A stretch of 64,000 nt of DNA from Prostheceraeus crozeri (taxonomy: Eukaryota; Platyhelminthes; Polycladida; Euryleptidae). Where the stretch lies: assembly GCA_907163375.1 (NCBI GenBank), contig CAJQUW010012516.1, positions 186,001 to 250,000 of the forward strand. Reading direction: 5' to 3'. Each line of letters opens with the position of its first letter. Within the stretch, counting starts at the first letter, position 1. Of this stretch, positions 23,653-34,797 are shown in pieces. The notes under the pieces are model-generated. The model did not search any database and was not told where the DNA came from. It saw nothing but the letters and a program-made list of their open reading frames with translations. Position numbers and translations under genes: made by a program.

Positions 23653-25602
23653 CACCTTTTCCAGATCAATAAGCGTAAACTTAAAATCATTTGAAGGAAT
23701 CTCAAATCAATGGCAAACGACACATCTCAGATCAACAAGCGGAGTTCTCAGATCATTAAGCGCAGATATCTCAAATCAATTGAATCATTCTTTTTTTCAA
23801 TAATCACATTCGAAAATCAAAAAAAGACGATGGAGGGCTCTCCATCAAAATTCAAATTCAGTTGTTCATTTCAATAATACGATGCTATACAGACTTGTTA
23901 GAAGTCTGCTAAACTCCCGGTTGGAAATATATGTTAGAGTGGCCATATTTCGAGAGAGGACTCATATGTAGTAACCGAATGTTGATTGATTCCGTGAACA
24001 TACCGAACATGTACCTGTTTCTGGTAACGAAGTGTATTGATGTTACTATGCATCGGACCTTTGATTTCTTCAAAAAGAACCAATGCTAATAAATTCAAGT
24101 TTTTATTATGAGAGTTGTTGCAAGAATCACGCTGAGACGCTATCAATAAGATAGCGGATTATCTGTGCACAGTGTGAACTTTTCCTCGATCTGAGTAAAA
24201 CTATTTGAATATACTTAAGCTAAAGATTTTTAAGAGACAGACTTAAATAACGATTTTCATCTCCTTTCAGGTCCATAGTTTTATTGTCATTCAGCAATAC
24301 TTAGTCACCCATTAGTGAAGACAAAGAAAAATCCGACATCTTATTCAAAAATTGTAACTTTAAAATTACATTCATCAAAACTAAAATGTTAGGTTCACGA
24401 ATACACTTCGGGAGAACTGAAAGCAAGTGAGAGTTCAAATTCTGAACTTTGGGAAGTGTCACAGCAGAGATTGATTGCTCAGCGATTTGCATCATCGTTG
24501 CCATCCTGTTTGCATGCTGTTGGGTTAGAAGCAGATCCCTCACTTCAGCCATCGAACGTTTGAATGCAGCCTTCCAGATCGAGAAGCAGCCTTCACATAT
24601 ATTCAGAAAAGGAGAGTAAGGAGGTTGAAACATAACATGGTGACCAACTTGGAGTGTAGCTTCTAGTGCATGATTGTGTGACGGTGCATTATCGAGAATA
24701 AAAAAGACATGGAAGTTGCGAGGAAGGCATTGAATTACTCCTAATCCACCCTCAACAAATTCGTGATGAATTAAGCCATTTACGTGAGACACGGCGAAAA
24801 TGACCGACATATGGCCACCTCCACGAGCATTGACAACTCGAATAGCTCTCTCGCTTCGCACGGATCTTCCATAGCTTCTCTTTATCCAGAGACGAAAGCC
24901 ACTTTCATCGATGTAAACTTTCTCCACGTTGGCATTTCGGAGAAGCCAATCTGTCATGTATGTCTCTTCGAGGTACTTTGATGCTTGGCGCATTACGTTG
25001 TGCCGGTGGATCACGAGTCAATTTCAATGTTATTAACCGACAGTGCAATATATTGGATATCGTATTGTTGCATACGTGCCTTTTGTTGGGCAACCGCAAC
25101 CTCAATTCTTGATTTATCTGATCTACAGTGTATTCCGTGTGATCTTGAACGATAGATACTGTGTTTCTCATTTCATCATCAACAAGTACGTGATATTTGG
25201 ACCTCCGCGTCTTCTCGCGACTTGACCGTCCCTAAGATATCGTCTAATAATTGAATATGCAGTTCGTCTATTGATTGTAAGATCAGCTAGCACGAAATAA
25301 TCATCTTGACGATTATAACAATCGATGATCCGTTGCTTGTCTTCGACAGAAATGCGTTGTCTTGACATGACTGCAATAATTCTGATTGTGTTGATTTGCG
25401 ATGTCTTTTATTGATGTGAGATTCATGACTCCCGTTCACTAGATTTCCGTCTCTTATCTTGTTGATCTGATCTTTGTTGTTAATGATCTGAGATAATAAT
25501 CCTATTGAACTGAGAATCGCAACACTATTGAAATGAGAATTCTATTGAAATTAGATGCCTGCAGATGATTTGAGAATTAAGCTTATTGATTTGGAAAAGG
25601 TG
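23653..25602 (-). mobile_element. Tc1-like/IS630 transposon with multi-repeat ends
   Basis: Bounded by TA at 23651-23652 and 25603-25604, with ends that read CACCTTTTCC(A/G)ATCAATAAGC from both sides. The terminal 125-150 bases on each side contain six or seven direct copies of a word close to TCARATCAAYAAG, the kind of arrays that bind transposase in long-ended Tc1-like elements. The MITE paralogue at 54834-55089 lacks this DNA and carries a single TA, giving direct evidence of insertion. It encodes one transposase on the minus strand. Confidence 0.85.
24301..25368 (-). pseudogene. IS630/Tc1-type transposase, frameshifted
   Basis: The start codon is at 25368. The first 55 residues carry a helix-turn-helix (ISVEDKQRIIDCYN...NRRTAYSIIRRYL). 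A frame change near 25190 leads to a second segment (VDQINQELRL..., winged HTH-like), and another near 25010 returns to the first frame. The catalytic part reads VYIDESGFRLWI, FFILDNAPSHNH and PPYSPFLNICEGCFSIWK, supplying D, D and E; 32 residues separate the second D and the E. Cutting and pasting at TA sites is the family role. Two frameshifts make this copy inactive unless they are assembly errors. Its length (about 355 codons) is normal for the family. Confidence 0.85.
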
Positions 25603-25813
25603 TAAAGCTTCATGCAATACACAATAGTGACAAAAAAATCGCACGCATTTTGACTTAGATTCGCTTGTTAACGGCTGTATGACTCAGTTGCATGTGCGAT
25701 TCTCAGCTTTTCATTGGTGGTTCATGCCCCAACTTAGTTCCCCCGGATGTGCCGCGACCTTGAGTCAATTTCCATTCTAGTCAACTTCAGATAGACAACA
25801 ATCTATATCTATG

Positions 25814-26356
25814 AGCGGAAGGGACATTTGGGGCTTGTTGATGGTTAAGAATTGACTCATAAGTGCACCGTTGCTATAGTCACGACTTAGCCACGGCGCA
25901 GTGTTCTGCGACATTGCTGTGACCATTCTAGTCTAACTAACGCGCAATAGGCCTAATATTAATCGGATTTCTATGGAATAGCTTCTTTGTCAAAAGGTAC
26001 AGCCATATCTTTTAAGTGTTTCGATCGACCCATATCACGTCATCTATGCGCGTTCAAGCAGTGATAGTCAACCTGGTACGGTCGCCCCTTGGTGAATACC
26101 TCACACTGCTGTATTGTGAAATTCAGTTTCGGCCGTGCTCCGTTACAAAGAGGATGACTTCCGCTTTCTTACCTCACACTCAAGGAATACAGACAAGGGG
26201 TTCACGTATTGTCAGCCAATATACCCTACACTGCCGTATTGTGGATTTGAAGGTAGCGTCACGAGTGCTGCAACCGAATTGTTGCAATACGTTACTCGGC
26301 AAGAGTGATACAAGTGATTTATCACCACATTTAAACGATTTCTATGGTAATGCTTA
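25814..26356. other. Unannotated spacer before the P-type element
   Basis: Contains a short imperfect direct repeat: CACTGCTGTATTGTG near 26105 and CACTGCCGTATTGTG near 26230. A 129-codon frame (26016-26405) spans it and enters the P-type terminus; I consider it chance. Confidence 0.35.
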
Positions 26357-26363
26357 TACTATG

Positions 26364-29300
26364 CATGGATTACTATATACTAGCACCTGGATACGACAGT
26401 CATAGGCAGCATTTACATAAGTTGGCCTAAAATCGAAAACGGTTGAAATCTTCAAATGATCAGTTGATAAAGCGCAAACGGTCTACACTTTCATTTCAAG
26501 TTCATCAGGGCATTGCAAAATTTATTTTTGGCCGTCATTATTATTATGTAGACCCAAAGTCTAAGACCTCAATGTACGTACAATATACCTACATGTACTC
26601 CCACATACCTACACAAGTGTTATTTATCCCATTAAATGATATGGTTATGATGATTGAATCTCACATTGTTAGAGTGATATGTTAAACTCTCTTGTTTTTT
26701 ATATTTCCCCAATTGTATAGATGTTTATAGATATTTACAGATGCCCAATTGTATATCTATTTAATCATTCAAAACAGTCACATGGTTACATAAAGATGTC
26801 AGTATTTGAAGAGAGACAAAAGAACATCACTTGCTGGACAGCTTTTTCGATTTCCTCATGGATTTATGCTTCTTGGTTTTATCTTCCTTCGTCATATCAT
26901 TGAGACTATGCATAAAGTTTTTGCACAAAGTATTGTAGAACCTTATTATCAGCGATTTCAACACAGCATGCCTATTTTCACAGACACTTTGGCAAAGATG
27001 AATAGAAAAATCGTCATCACTTTCTAAAGCCTTGGAAACAGTCGTTAAAATATTTCACGTTGAAACAAAGAGCTCAAAAATTTCTTTTTGATACTGCAGT
27101 TAGTAATAAATTTGAAGATAATGTATGATTTCACACCAACTTGAAATGAGAAGTCAGTCGGTCTGAGCAATCCGCCACGATCGATATTAACAAGGAAAGA
27201 AGTAACATCAGTTTCTTCAATTTCGAGAGATTCATCTGCACTAACGAGTATTTCACGGCAAGATTGACATTTTATTAGATTGAGTGTAGATCTAGAAAGT
27301 GCACCAGCACAATAATAGATTGAAGATAATTCACTGTTATCAAGAATTAGTGGTGTCGACATTTCTAGTTCAGTAAGAATGTCTTCAGAGAAATCATCCT
27401 TTACATCAACGATTTTCAATGAACGAAGGTCTTCGGGGGAGCATTCAGAATATTTCAGTAGACTGATAACTTTGATTTTCCGTTCACTGTCTAGTATTTG
27501 TTTGAAAGATATGTAGTAATTCGCGCCGGAAGATTGTCGATACCATCCGTATCGTTGCTCTAGAGGATCAGAACTTAGACTACCCAAAAGAACATAATTG
27601 AATCCTTTGTTGATAAGTAAATGTTTTGTCAATTGAATCATAGCACAACAGGTGTGGTGAGTAGCGCGAAAAGTTTCCTTTGAAAGGCCTGGTCTCTCTG
27701 ATTGTTCCCATGCGTAAAGAAAATCGGCAAATTCCTGCAGATAAGTTAGTTTCCAGTCATATACAGATGTGATCGGATCTTTATTGTTGTCGCGAAGTTG
27801 CTTTCCTGCCGTAGGGGACCGTACATTTGTAACCGACCAAAACTTGATAATAGCATGAAGAAACAAGGCAGTGTCATCCCAATGCTTACTTTGTGATTCG
27901 CTGTAGAAAACCAATGCATTGTACGTGGATTCATTGAAGACGGAATTAGCTAACTTGACAGATGTTTTCTGAAGATTGTTAGGATTCAATGCCTTCGATG
28001 ACAACTTATGGGCTTTCCGCAACTGATACTGGTTTTCAAGTTGATAAAGCTCCTTGATATGATCAAACGAAGGTCTACATTCACGACTCAAAACTGGCGG
28101 AAATCCTGGACAAATGAAGATACGTCGCTTCAGAAAATTATTATATAAATTTTTGAAATTATGAACATTGTCGAACAATAAAAACAAAGGTTCACCGTTG
28201 ATAGGGTTTTCGACTTGGGTCTTAAGCTCACCTCCACCTAATATTTTGTAGAAGGAATGATTGCAAGATAAGTTGTCCAGAGAAATTCCCACAACGCTAA
28301 ATCCACAACGGATAAGTACGGTAATTGTCTCGATGAAACATTCGTATAGTTTCGTAGCGTTCAAGTTAGACATTGGGAACATAGAAACGACGTCGCGATT
28401 TTTTGAGGCCACACTTTTGACCATGAAGCAAAGTACAGTTGATGGTACACTTTCACTGAAACTACTACAAGCACCAACCATCGAGCCCTGTGACATTTCG
28501 ACGCGTTGAGCAACGTATATTTCATCTGTGAGAAGCATGACGGATCTCTCAAACATATTCAGTTTTTCCAATCTAAGGCGAAGGTAAGCATCGGTCGCTT
28601 CATTCTTAGCTGACAATTTTACCAGCAGTCTTTGGAAATGGCGAATTGACGGAAGGATGAGTATATTTTGATTCAAAATACTTTCATATGCTTTTGAACT
28701 CACCGCATAAATAGAAAATGAAAACACAACCAAATTTGAGGAATAACGGCGTCCAAACCGATTTACTAATCGAAACTCTAACTGTTCCAAAATAAAATCG
28801 CACCATTGAACATCATCGGCGTCATCCGCACACTCTTTAAATAAAGTAAGAGAATCAATCGCTGAGACGATCTGATGATCATTGGAAAGTGGAGAAGATT
28901 CTAAACGATTTTTTAAGAAAGTGAGTAAATTCAAGAGTTGACTGAACAAAGTTATCGTTCCACTTGATATATGATCCATTTCTGAATGAAGTACTTTCGC
29001 AGCACGTACGTAAGCATGAAACTTTAAGTCATCAAAAATTGTCACTGAAATAGCGATGGTCGGAAGAGATTCGAAGATGACAAAGAGGAGGTGCAGTTTA
29101 ATTGAATCCACATCGGAAACTTCAGTTTGATAAATATATCCATTTGGTAGAGAAACACATGAATGTAATTGATTAACGATATCGCTCAAAGAATTCACTC
29201 TATCCGAATTAATGAAATTATCGACCTCAATTTGCAACCTCATTTGTTCATTTTTTCTTCTCACATCAGAATGAGATATACTATTCCGCACCCGTGTAGT

Positions 29301-29820
29301 AGTCATGTAAGAAGGAACATTTTCGAATTTCGAAGGAATCGAATCACTTTTCAACTGACGCCTGTTTCGCAACGATGGATTTCTCCGTTTTCTCGTAATA
29401 TTGGAATCACGTCTTAAAGTAATGAAGTCAGACTCATTAAAATGCAATGAGCAAAGTCTTGAATTTTTTGTTGGTACGAAGTTTGATCGACTTATCCTCC
29501 GTAACCATTTTTTTCGAATAAAATTATCCTCCGGAATTTTATGGAAGGACACTCCGTCAGGTATACTATTCCCATAGCCCGAACGGCAACCGTAAGCGAC
29601 ACACTTGAACACCATTTCGTCAGACGTACGATGCTTGTCGAGTCGAACAGGCAAGTGATGAAGAGTTATTCTTGTCTTGCCGGTCGCGTGCACCGCAACT
29701 AAGGCTACAGCTGTCGGCTGATCGATGACGAGTTCCCTGCCAACTTGGCCAACTAGAGTAAAGCGCACGCATGCTGACAGCGAAGTGTCGTATCCAGGTG
29801 CTAGTATATAGTAATCCATG
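26364..29820 (-). mobile_element. P-type (THAP) DNA transposon, apparently whole
   Basis: The terminal inverted repeats 26364-26398 and 29786-29820 are identical over 35 bases (start CATGGATTACTATATACTAG). The direct repeat tactatg flanks both ends (26357-26363 and 29821-29827). P elements make 8-bp duplications, and here 7 bases, or 8 if one terminal C is shared, are seen. The single gene occupies most of the 3457-bp element. About 650 bases on the left (26399-27044) are non-coding. The exact TIRs and target repeat suggest recent insertion. Confidence 0.9.
27045..29615 (-). CDS. THAP-domain P-type transposase
   Basis: An open frame of 924 codons begins at 29819 inside the terminal repeat. 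I prefer the downstream ATG at 29615 (856 codons) because the THAP zinc finger starts there. Counting in the long frame: THAP 69-132 with C73-x4-C78, W105 and C123-x2-H126, which binds the element ends; coiled region about 185-205; RNase-H-like core with D432 (LLTDEIYV) and D515 (GISLDNLSCN), followed by the FDNVHNFKNLYNN tract typical of the GTP-binding insertion; then E754 in DPLEQRYGWYRQSSG. The order matches Drosophila P and THAP9 transposases. No stop or frameshift interrupts it. Introns are not needed. It is possibly active; domestication is less likely because the TIRs are intact. Confidence 0.88.
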   Translation of the reverse strand: MVFKCVAYGCRSGYGNSIPDGVSFHKIPEDNFIRKKWLRRISRSNFVPTKNSRLCSLHFNESDFITLRRDSNITRKRRNPSLRNRRQLKSDSIPSKFENVPSYMTTTRVRNSISHSDVRRKNEQMRLQIEVDNFINSDRVNSLSDIVNQLHSCVSLPNGYIYQTEVSDVDSIKLHLLFVIFESLPTIAISVTIFDDLKFHAYVRAAKVLHSEMDHISSGTITLFSQLLNLLTFLKNRLESSPLSNDHQIVSAIDSLTLFKECADDADDVQWCDFILEQLEFRLVNRFGRRYSSNLVVFSFSIYAVSSKAYESILNQNILILPSIRHFQRLLVKLSAKNEATDAYLRLRLEKLNMFERSVMLLTDEIYVAQRVEMSQGSMVGACSSFSESVPSTVLCFMVKSVASKNRDVVSMFPMSNLNATKLYECFIETITVLIRCGFSVVGISLDNLSCNHSFYKILGGGELKTQVENPINGEPLFLLFDNVHNFKNLYNNFLKRRIFICPGFPPVLSRECRPSFDHIKELYQLENQYQLRKAHKLSSKALNPNNLQKTSVKLANSVFNESTYNALVFYSESQSKHWDDTALFLHAIIKFWSVTNVRSPTAGKQLRDNNKDPITSVYDWKLTYLQEFADFLYAWEQSERPGLSKETFRATHHTCCAMIQLTKHLLINKGFNYVLLGSLSSDPLEQRYGWYRQSSGANYYISFKQILDSERKIKVISLLKYSECSPEDLRSLKIVDVKDDFSEDILTELEMSTPLILDNSELSSIYYCAGALSRSTLNLIKCQSCREILVSADESLEIEETDVTSFLVNIDRGGLLRPTDFSFQVGVKSYIIFKFITNCSIKKKFLSSLFQREIF

Positions 29821-29935
29821 TACTATGCTAGGAATCTAATCTTTACTGTTCCTCAATGAATGATATATAAATCGACGTGCAAACATTATGAAGATATCTG
29901 CAACCAACGATTAGTCCGATTAGTTCCATTAGTCT

Positions 29936-30375
29936 GCAGGGAACGAGACCGAAAATGAGACTTTCACATAATGATGCACACCCTATGGCTACTGCGAATC
30001 AGCACGTCTGCCGATTTCTACTTTGCTCATCTTCTTGTCAGACGCGATCAAAGAAAAAACATATGTTAATCCAATGGGGCACAGATAGAAGTTTTTGGTA
30101 AAATGAAATTTTATATATTCTCTCTGATCAAGCGAAAAGTAGGCATGCTAAGCCCAGAGTCATGATTTTTGACATGGAATGTCTAAGTCATTTTCCATCA
30201 TGTTCATGCACCCCTGTCTACATGAAACTAAACAGATCTAGATTTCGGCAAGCCTCCTAATGTCGGTAAACACAAGCTTTTTGAGCAATTTAATGCACGT
30301 CTAATCACATTCTCGCATGCATTGCCGATCAGACATGTATATCATAGGAAATGACCTAATGTCTACATGAATTCC
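29936..30375 (+). repeat. Dispersed foldback-family copy, mostly one arm
   Basis: Starts GCAGGGAACGAGACCGAAAAT and continues to about 30203 in close similarity to the inverted right arm of the element at 43480-44080. A short beginning of the opposite arm (ATAGGAAATGACCTAATGTC) is present at 30347-30375. No coding frame. It is a truncated member of the same family. Confidence 0.6.
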
Positions 30376-31264
30376 ATACATGTATATGTACATTTATAAT
30401 AGTCTATATAACGATAGTATTGAAGATAGATATGCTAATCTCAAATGATGAAATTCATGAGGTTCATTCATAAATGCAACATGGATGCATAAATGATCAA
30501 CATGGCACACTATTCTTGGCAATAGTATGAAGAATGTGAAGTTCAAAAAGCTGAGAATTTAGAAAAGGCAACAACCTCTTAGTGATTTACGGTGAAAATG
30601 AATAAAAGTTAGAAAAGCGTAGATCAAACAGCTTAGTTTCATAGTACAACAAAAAATGAGAATGGGCCTCCCCTGTATGGATAGGTCAAGGCAGCCCAGT
30701 TTGTGATTGCAAGGTCAACTTCTTTGTCAATATTTTCAATGTGTTTCCATCCTTGCAATGAACATCTACATGTACGCGTTCCACATGCTGCGTTTTTAAT
30801 ACAGATCAAGTTCGTAAATAATGGATCTTAGATTTACAGGACATGTCTAAAATCACACATTCATGGCTGATATTTTCTGAGTTTCTAAATATTTGAATCC
30901 ATTGAATCTATAAACTTGCTGAATATCAATCATATTTTCCATAAGCTAAGAAGGTCTCTTAAATAGAAATTTTGGCAATAGATAACTAAACGATGGGTAG
31001 GTCGATCTTTAGTAAAAAAATCAATAGTCTCAAATTTTCTCAGATTATGGGAATCGATTTAACAGTAAAAACGCGTCAATACTATCAACGTATCTATCAA
31101 ATCTATTTGTATATCTGAAATTTTGTGAATTCTTATTATTTGCTTTACAACGAAATTGAAATCCACAGCTTGCTCAGCCATTCTAAATACTTAAAGCTAG
31201 TTTGGATTAAAGATGAGCGGTCCTAGCCGAAGCCCGAACCCGAAAGTAGGGGTTTTACAACTTA
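30376..31264. other. Unannotated spacer
   Basis: No recognised feature between a foldback fragment and the first Penelope-like fossil. Confidence 0.35.
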
Positions 31265-31870
31265 AACTTTACAATGATCCAAATCAAAAAAATGTCCAGT
31301 GTTGTGAGAATGGCAGGAAAAGGGCATTATACATATCAAAATTAACAATAGTTTTTCTATATTCTTTAAAACGAGTATCAAAGGATCTCCCGGTTTCTCC
31401 TACAAAAAATTTGTCACAATTTAAACACTTCTGTAAATGCCATAATCAGTTTTCTTACAATTATTGGTTAAAGTCGAACGAATGGTGTTGGGAAACTTCC
31501 TGAAATCTACCCGTCTTCCGTTTCCTGGATCCTTCGATTTTTTTTGACCGTGTCGTGTCTTGATTTGATTAAAAACAAGCTATGATCAAAAGAATGAGTA
31601 AAATGATGATTTCTCGAAGTATGAAGAGAAGGAACAAAAGGAACAGATAAAAACTTAAAAGAATCATTGTTGATAACAGGCTTCGATGAAAAGAAAGTAC
31701 TTTTAGCTTTAATAAGAGGTTTTGTTCAAAACAGTGGAGGGTAAGCAAGCTTTGAAAGAGATTCAAATATAAAAGCAAATTCATCATCCAAGTACTCAGG
31801 GCTACATAAACGCATAGCACGTAAAAATTTATATCGTTTGATGCGGTTTCTCTTTTTACTAATGTTCCTT
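31265..31870 (-). mobile_element. Penelope-like fossil, left (minus) arm
   Basis: The minus-strand arm matches the plus-strand arm at 32135-32735 in two blocks (31570-31830 and 31265-31500). In frames open only in part, the tract LRAMRLCSPEYLDDEFAFIF and the endonuclease-type tract FYVGETGRSF are readable. Both are characteristic of the region between the reverse transcriptase and the GIY-YIG nuclease of Penelope-like elements. It is a broken, truncated copy with several breaks. Confidence 0.65.
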
Positions 31871-32039
31871 TATCTCCTACGATTGATTTTCTCGCTCGTC
31901 GTCTTCCGTTGATTTCTTTTGATTTGCCTGTTGGTATTGATTGTTTTTTAGATTTCATATAGTTGTCCTTTGATCCTTAGGTAGGTTGATGATGTTTTAT
32001 CTTAAGTTACTTTTGATTTTGATTGATCGTCTTTCTTAT

Positions 32040-33010
32040 CTTTTATTAATACTTTGTACCCTACCCATAATTTTACTTTTGAATGGGAATCCAATAATTC
32101 ATTTCCGCTTCTTGATGTTCCTATTCATCGTTTAATTGTTTTTTAAGATTTTCTGTCTATCGAAAATCTTCTCACTCAAATTCTTACTTACATTTTTTCT
32201 TTCCACCCTCGCTTTATCAAAACCAATGTTGTCCAAGGTTTGTTTTTACGTGCTATGCGTTTATGTAGCCCTAAGTACTTGGATGATGAATTTGCTTTTA
32301 TATTTGAATCTCTTTCAAAGCTTGCTTACCCTCCACTGTTTTGAACAAAACCTCTTATTAAAGCTAAAAGTACTTTCTTTTCATCGAAGCCTGTTATCAA
32401 CAATGATTCTTTTAAGTTTTTATCTGTTCCTTTTGTTCCTTCTCTTCATACTTCGAGAAATCGTCATTTTACTCATTCTTTTGATCATAGCTTGTTTTTA
32501 AGTTTCCCAACACCATTCGTTCGACTTTAACCAATAATTGTAAGAAAACTGATTATGGCATTTACAGAAGTGTTTAAATTGTGACAAATTTTATGTAGGA
32601 GAAACCGGGAGATCCTTTGATACTCGTTTTAAAGAATATAGAAAAACTATTGTTAATTTTGATATGAATAATGCCCTTTTCCTGCCATTCTCACAACACT
32701 GGACATTATTTTGATTTGGATCATTGTAAAGTTTTATCGCGTTGCAACAATCTAACTGTCAGACGAGTTTTGGAATCTGTCTTTATTAAGTCCTATCAAT
32801 CACATTAAACCTTCACAATGGTTTTTATCAACATGATGTACTTACCGCAAACATGCTTGTTCATAGCGTTCATGTCCGATAACATGCTGGAGCTTTGCAC
32901 TGTCAACGTTCTGTCCATTCCATTTATTGTGTTCTCTTGATAATGGCTGTAGCATCACCCGAAACGTCGTGACTTTACCGTTTTTACAAATTTTTTGTAC
33001 ACCTTCTTAT
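32040..33010 (+). mobile_element. Penelope-like fossil, right (plus) arm
   Basis: Partial reading frames show an LDVPIHR tract (RT C-terminal part), LRAMRLCSPKYLDDEF, then CDKFYVGETGRSFDTRF, the GIY-YIG endonuclease motif, and a C-terminal tract VRRVLESVFIKS. It lies head-to-head with the minus arm at 31265-31870 across a short unlike segment. The element is 5'-truncated and broken at several places. Both arms have diverged only slightly from each other. Confidence 0.7.
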
Positions 33011-33686
33011 TCAGTATGGTATTTTATTATATTGATTATTCGAAGCACAATTTTGAACGCATCCATCAAAGGGAATAAATATAAGAATAGTCACTTCTAG
33101 ATTTGTTATTATGTCGTCTTTTATCGAAGCTGTTTCACAAGAATGATGTAGCGATTTTGACACGACTTCGTATATGTACTATAAATTTGATTTCGAAAAT
33201 ATCAAAATATTTTCATGTTAATTTGAACTATCGACGACTGAGAACTCTCTGGGGTAGAATGACAGCAGCGTCAAGTGATGTTTGGAACAAATCTGAAAGT
33301 TGGTGAGCGATAAAATCTTTGTAAGCGCTTGGATGGTTACTTGTTTCAATAATCCATGTCTTTTCACGTTCCGACAGTCTTAAATTGGATACATAAAAAA
33401 AACTCACGCGCCAGTGCTAAAAAGGAGCAAGCATTCTATCTTATGTTCTCGATGCTGTTGTTAAGTGTCAACCATAAAATTCATGAATAATTTCATTGAA
33501 TATCTATTTGAGGTTAATTCTTCTCATATTTCTACGGTTTTGTTATCACTTCTATTCCATCGAATTAGTTAGTACTACCGGTAGAGGATAGTACAATTGA
33601 ATCTGGCTGATGGCCCTTCCTGAACATTACGGTGGTTCAGTGAATTGATTTGATATAATTAACGGCGTCATACGGGAAGTGATTTT
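33011..33686. other. Spacer between the two Penelope-like fossils
   Basis: No supported gene. The short frame at 33103-33306 has no family resemblance. Confidence 0.35.
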
Positions 33687-34793
33687 TCACTTTCATGATT
33701 GGAAATAGGCTCTCCCTGCTTTTTTTAGACAATTTATTGAAATTAAAATATGAGCGTTAAAAACCCAACGTTTCGTCCGTCACGGACTTAATCATGGGCA
33801 ACAAAGTCCAGCCATTAATACAATGGGTTTATATACAGCTAGTGACAGCTCGTCAGTTCATGCTTCCGATTGAGTATCGGACCATACGATTTAATATAGT
33901 TCGCTTCAGCGATCCTGGTAAGAACAGGGTCGCTGAAACGATCAATAAACTCAATAATAAAATCTTCTAACCTAAGGGTCAAATTGCTATGAAATTGGAC
34001 AATATGATCTGAGATGGCACTCTTATTATCTCCATTTGAAACGCTTCTACGATTTTCAGCATAACGGTCAGCAAACGGCGATTTGTGGAACCTATGTAAT
34101 ACTCGTCACATGCAGGGCACGTGACTTTGTAGACCACATAGCGCATAGAACAATGATATTTATTCGGCAGTTGGAGACAAATACTGCATTGACATTTATT
34201 GTTAGGCCTATAACTGTTCAAATTGCTAATGGTATTTCTACCTGGCTTATTTACAATAGCTATTGGCATTGTATTTATTTGTTAATTTCTTTAACTGACG
34301 AGTGGAAGCATCGCTAATAAAGTCAAGTTTTAGGAATACTTGATTACTTTTATTCGTCATGTTTTTATTTGGAACATTTTGTCCTTTCCTATGGAACTTT
34401 GTTAGAAATCCGTTATTCTTTAATTTATTTTCCATTTCTTTTTTGCATAAATCTGAACTTTCTATATCAGAGCAACGGTTTTCAATATACCTGTAGCTAT
34501 TTCTAACGAAATTAGATTTGACGTGATTGGGAACCCAACTATCAAAGTGAAGGGTATTACCGGAATGGCTTTCTTTATTGAACCATCTATATTTTACTTC
34601 ATTATTAGAAATATAAATACTTATATCTAAGAAATTCAAAATGTTGTTTTTAGGCAAATCAAGCGTAAATTCAATAGAATTGTGTACGTTGTTAAATGAG
34701 TTAAGAATTTTATCAAAGTAGTCAGCAGCTTTAGGGAAAGGACCCAAAATGATATCATCGATATAGCGCTTATACATATCGGGTTTGGTACTA
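33687..34793 (-). mobile_element. Penelope-like fossil, palindrome left arm
   Basis: A 5'-truncated Penelope-like element on the minus strand. It begins at the palindrome centre inside the reverse transcriptase (RYIDDI motif) and runs through the LDISIYISNN and FVRNSYRYI tracts, a CPACDEYYIGSTNRR GIY-YIG endonuclease tract and a 3' untranslated region. It pairs base for base, without net length difference, with 34798-35904. It is broken (truncated, with a few interruptions). The very high arm identity suggests a young duplication or ongoing gene conversion. Confidence 0.85.
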
Positions 34794-34797
34794 AACA

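Larger units (their letters stand above)
23613..25813. mobile_element. MITE copy 1 (hAT-type duplication), interrupted by a Tc1-like element
   Basis: Starts CATAGAAATTG and ends ATATCTATG, matching inverted the uninterrupted copy at 54834-55089. Flanking octamers agtagaag (23605-23612) and agcggaag (25814-25821) agree at six of eight positions. The Tc1-like element at 23653-25602 lies inside with its TA duplication. Without it this MITE is about 250 bases long. The non-coding body reads through in the paralogous copy, which serves as the empty site. Confidence 0.7.

Noticed and set aside
26016-26405. 129-codon plus-strand frame ending inside the P-type terminal repeat
   Set aside because: No domain; it crosses an element border defined by the TIR and target repeat, so it cannot be an old gene.
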